A stretch of 7,409 nucleotides of DNA. Source: Pseudomonadota bacterium. GTDB lineage: Bacteria > Pseudomonadota > Alphaproteobacteria > Acetobacterales > Acetobacteraceae. The position numbers and the translations under genes were made by a program. The stretch is from positions 1-7,409 of the forward strand of contig JAEWCI010000432.1 in assembly GCA_023390705.1 (NCBI GenBank). Reading direction: 5' to 3'. Below the pieces are notes generated by a model, which ran no database searches, was not told the DNA's origin, and saw only the letters and a list, made by a program, of their open reading frames with translations. This document shows positions 6,580 through 7,409 of this stretch, piece by piece. How positions within the stretch are numbered: position 1 is the first letter of the stretch; the number at the start of each line of letters is the position of its first letter.

Positions 6580-6663
6580 GAAGACACGAAAGGCACGGTC
6601 GGTGCCGTCGGGCAGCAGGGCGGGCCGGCTGACGGTAGCGGACAGGGCGGGACTTCCTGGACA

Positions 6664-6681
6664 ATTAGCTTTGCAGCTTAA
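6664..6681. promoter_or_regulatory. AT-rich imperfect inverted repeat, candidate MarR operator/promoter region
   Basis: The plus strand reads TTAGCT, four bases (TTGC), then AGCTTAA: an inverted repeat with one unpaired A. It stands out as AT-rich in very GC-rich DNA and lies just upstream of the MarR gene, overlapping the TAA stop of the MFS gene. Size and position suit an autoregulatory MarR dimer site. I could not place convincing -35 and -10 boxes. The four-base stem without a T-run is too weak for a terminator of the MFS gene. Confidence 0.4.
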
Positions 6682-7409
6682 CTATCCCGGTGCCGCCCGG
6701 CGCGCAACAGCACGATTCCCATGCCCACGGCAGCCAGGGCCAGCAGCAGGGCGGCCAGGCGGAAGGGGGCGGTGAAGCCTCCCAGCAGCGGCACCAGCGC
6801 GGCGAAGCCCGCTGGGCCGGCGGTGTAGCCCAGGAAGATCAGCAGGGTGCTGCCGCTGGTCGCGTCCGTCACCCGCTGCATCGGCGCCAGCCGCGCGATC
6901 TCCGCCATGATGGTGCCGTTCCAGCTCACGCAGAGCAGGCCGCAGAGCAGCGCCATGCCCAGCACCAGGGACAGCGGCGCGCCGGCGGGCAGGGCGGTGA
7001 AGCCGTCCAGCGCCGCGGCGGCGGCGAAGCCCTGCACCACCAGGTTCAGGCTGGCATGGCCGGTGCGGTCCGCCACCCAGCCCAGCAGGATGCGCGCGAC
7101 GATCCCCGCCCCCTGGATGGTGGCGAAGACCGTGCCCGCCGCGACCAGCCCCACCCCGCGTTCCGCCACCAGCCAGGTGACGCAGAAGGTGAAGAGGCAG
7201 CCCTGCACCACGGCATAGGCGATGCCGAGCAGGCTCAGCGGCAGCAGCAGCGGGTCCAGCCGCAAGGCGCGGAAGGGTGCCGCCAGGTTGGCGCGCCCCA
7301 GGATGATGCCAAGGTCCATGCGCTGGCCAGGGTCGCGTTCCGCATCCAACCGCGCGCGCAGCGGCTGCACCACAAGCACCGCCGCCAAGGTCGCCGCGCC
7401 GCCGAGCAG
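6678..7409 (-). CDS. MFS transporter, C-terminal half (5' end outside the window)
   Basis: The frame runs open to the right edge, so the start is missing; a TTG at 7388 lies inside a membrane helix and is not the start. The visible 243 residues show the end of TM6 and then a polar central loop (R-L-D-A-E-R-D-P-G-Q-R). Six hydrophobic segments follow, matching TM7-TM12. Between TM8 and TM9 is G-W-V-A-D-R-T-G-H, the motif A repeat of the major facilitator superfamily. The protein would sit in the inner membrane as a secondary carrier. It is on the same strand as the MarR operon, its stop lying 98 bases from the GTG (32 from the possible CTG start), so it may be co-transcribed or may merely be a neighbour. 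Uptake of an aromatic acid or efflux are both possible; substrate cannot be assigned. Confidence 0.88.
   Translation of the reverse strand: MLGGAATLAAVLVVQPLRARLDAERDPGQRMDLGIILGRANLAAPFRALRLDPLLLPLSLLGIAYAVVQGCLFTFCVTWLVAERGVGLVAAGTVFATIQGAGIVARILLGWVADRTGHASLNLVVQGFAAAAALDGFTALPAGAPLSLVLGMALLCGLLCVSWNGTIMAEIARLAPMQRVTDATSGSTLLIFLGYTAGPAGFAALVPLLGGFTAPFRLAALLLALAAVGMGIVLLRAGRHRDS

Noticed and set aside
6389..6664. Minus-strand frame starting with TTG at 6664 ahead of the MarR gene
   Set aside because: It is out of frame with MarR, Arg/Pro-rich and without a domain. The TTG cannot serve MarR unless there is a frameshift, for which there is no positive evidence.
7386..7388. TTG as the start of the MFS gene
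   Set aside because: The frame stays open upstream to the window edge with hydrophobic residues, and six transmembrane segments are missing, so the gene simply runs out of the window.

Overview
The window is GC-rich (roughly two-thirds G+C by eye) and every convincing gene lies on the minus strand, so transcription runs from high to low coordinates. Base composition, the style of the secretion signals and the presence of a Bug-type solute-binding protein suggest a proteobacterium with a large, metabolically versatile genome. I would guess an alphaproteobacterium of the Acetobacteraceae (Roseomonas-like), with a betaproteobacterium such as a Bordetella relative as the alternative. This is inference from style, not from a marker gene.

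Layout, in transcription order: (1) the C-terminal half of an MFS transporter, cut by the right edge (7409-6678). (2) A short AT-rich spacer with an imperfect inverted repeat that looks like a MarR operator. (3) A MarR-family regulator whose only standard start codon probably truncates it. (4) An HpaB-like, reduced-flavin-dependent aromatic hydroxylase. (5) A 102-base gap holding a strong GC hairpin. (6) A periplasmic binding protein of the branched-chain/aromatic ABC type. (7) A class A FAD monooxygenase. (8) A Bug/TctC-type binding protein. (9) A DUF2848 protein that reads like a fumarylacetoacetase-fold hydrolase. (10) A small single-domain cupin. Genes 3-10 look like one operon: most junctions overlap or are about 10 bases apart, and several Shine-Dalgarno sequences are embedded in the preceding stop codon.

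Read together, the cluster looks like a regulated catabolic module for an aromatic or heteroaromatic compound. Two binding proteins from unrelated transporter families would capture substrate. Two different flavin hydroxylases would activate the ring. A cupin might then open or isomerise it, and a FAH-like protein might hydrolyse the product. No known ring-cleavage dioxygenase, flavin reductase or transporter membrane subunit is present in the window. The substrate cannot be named from the sequence, and I do not recognise the combination as a characterised pathway.
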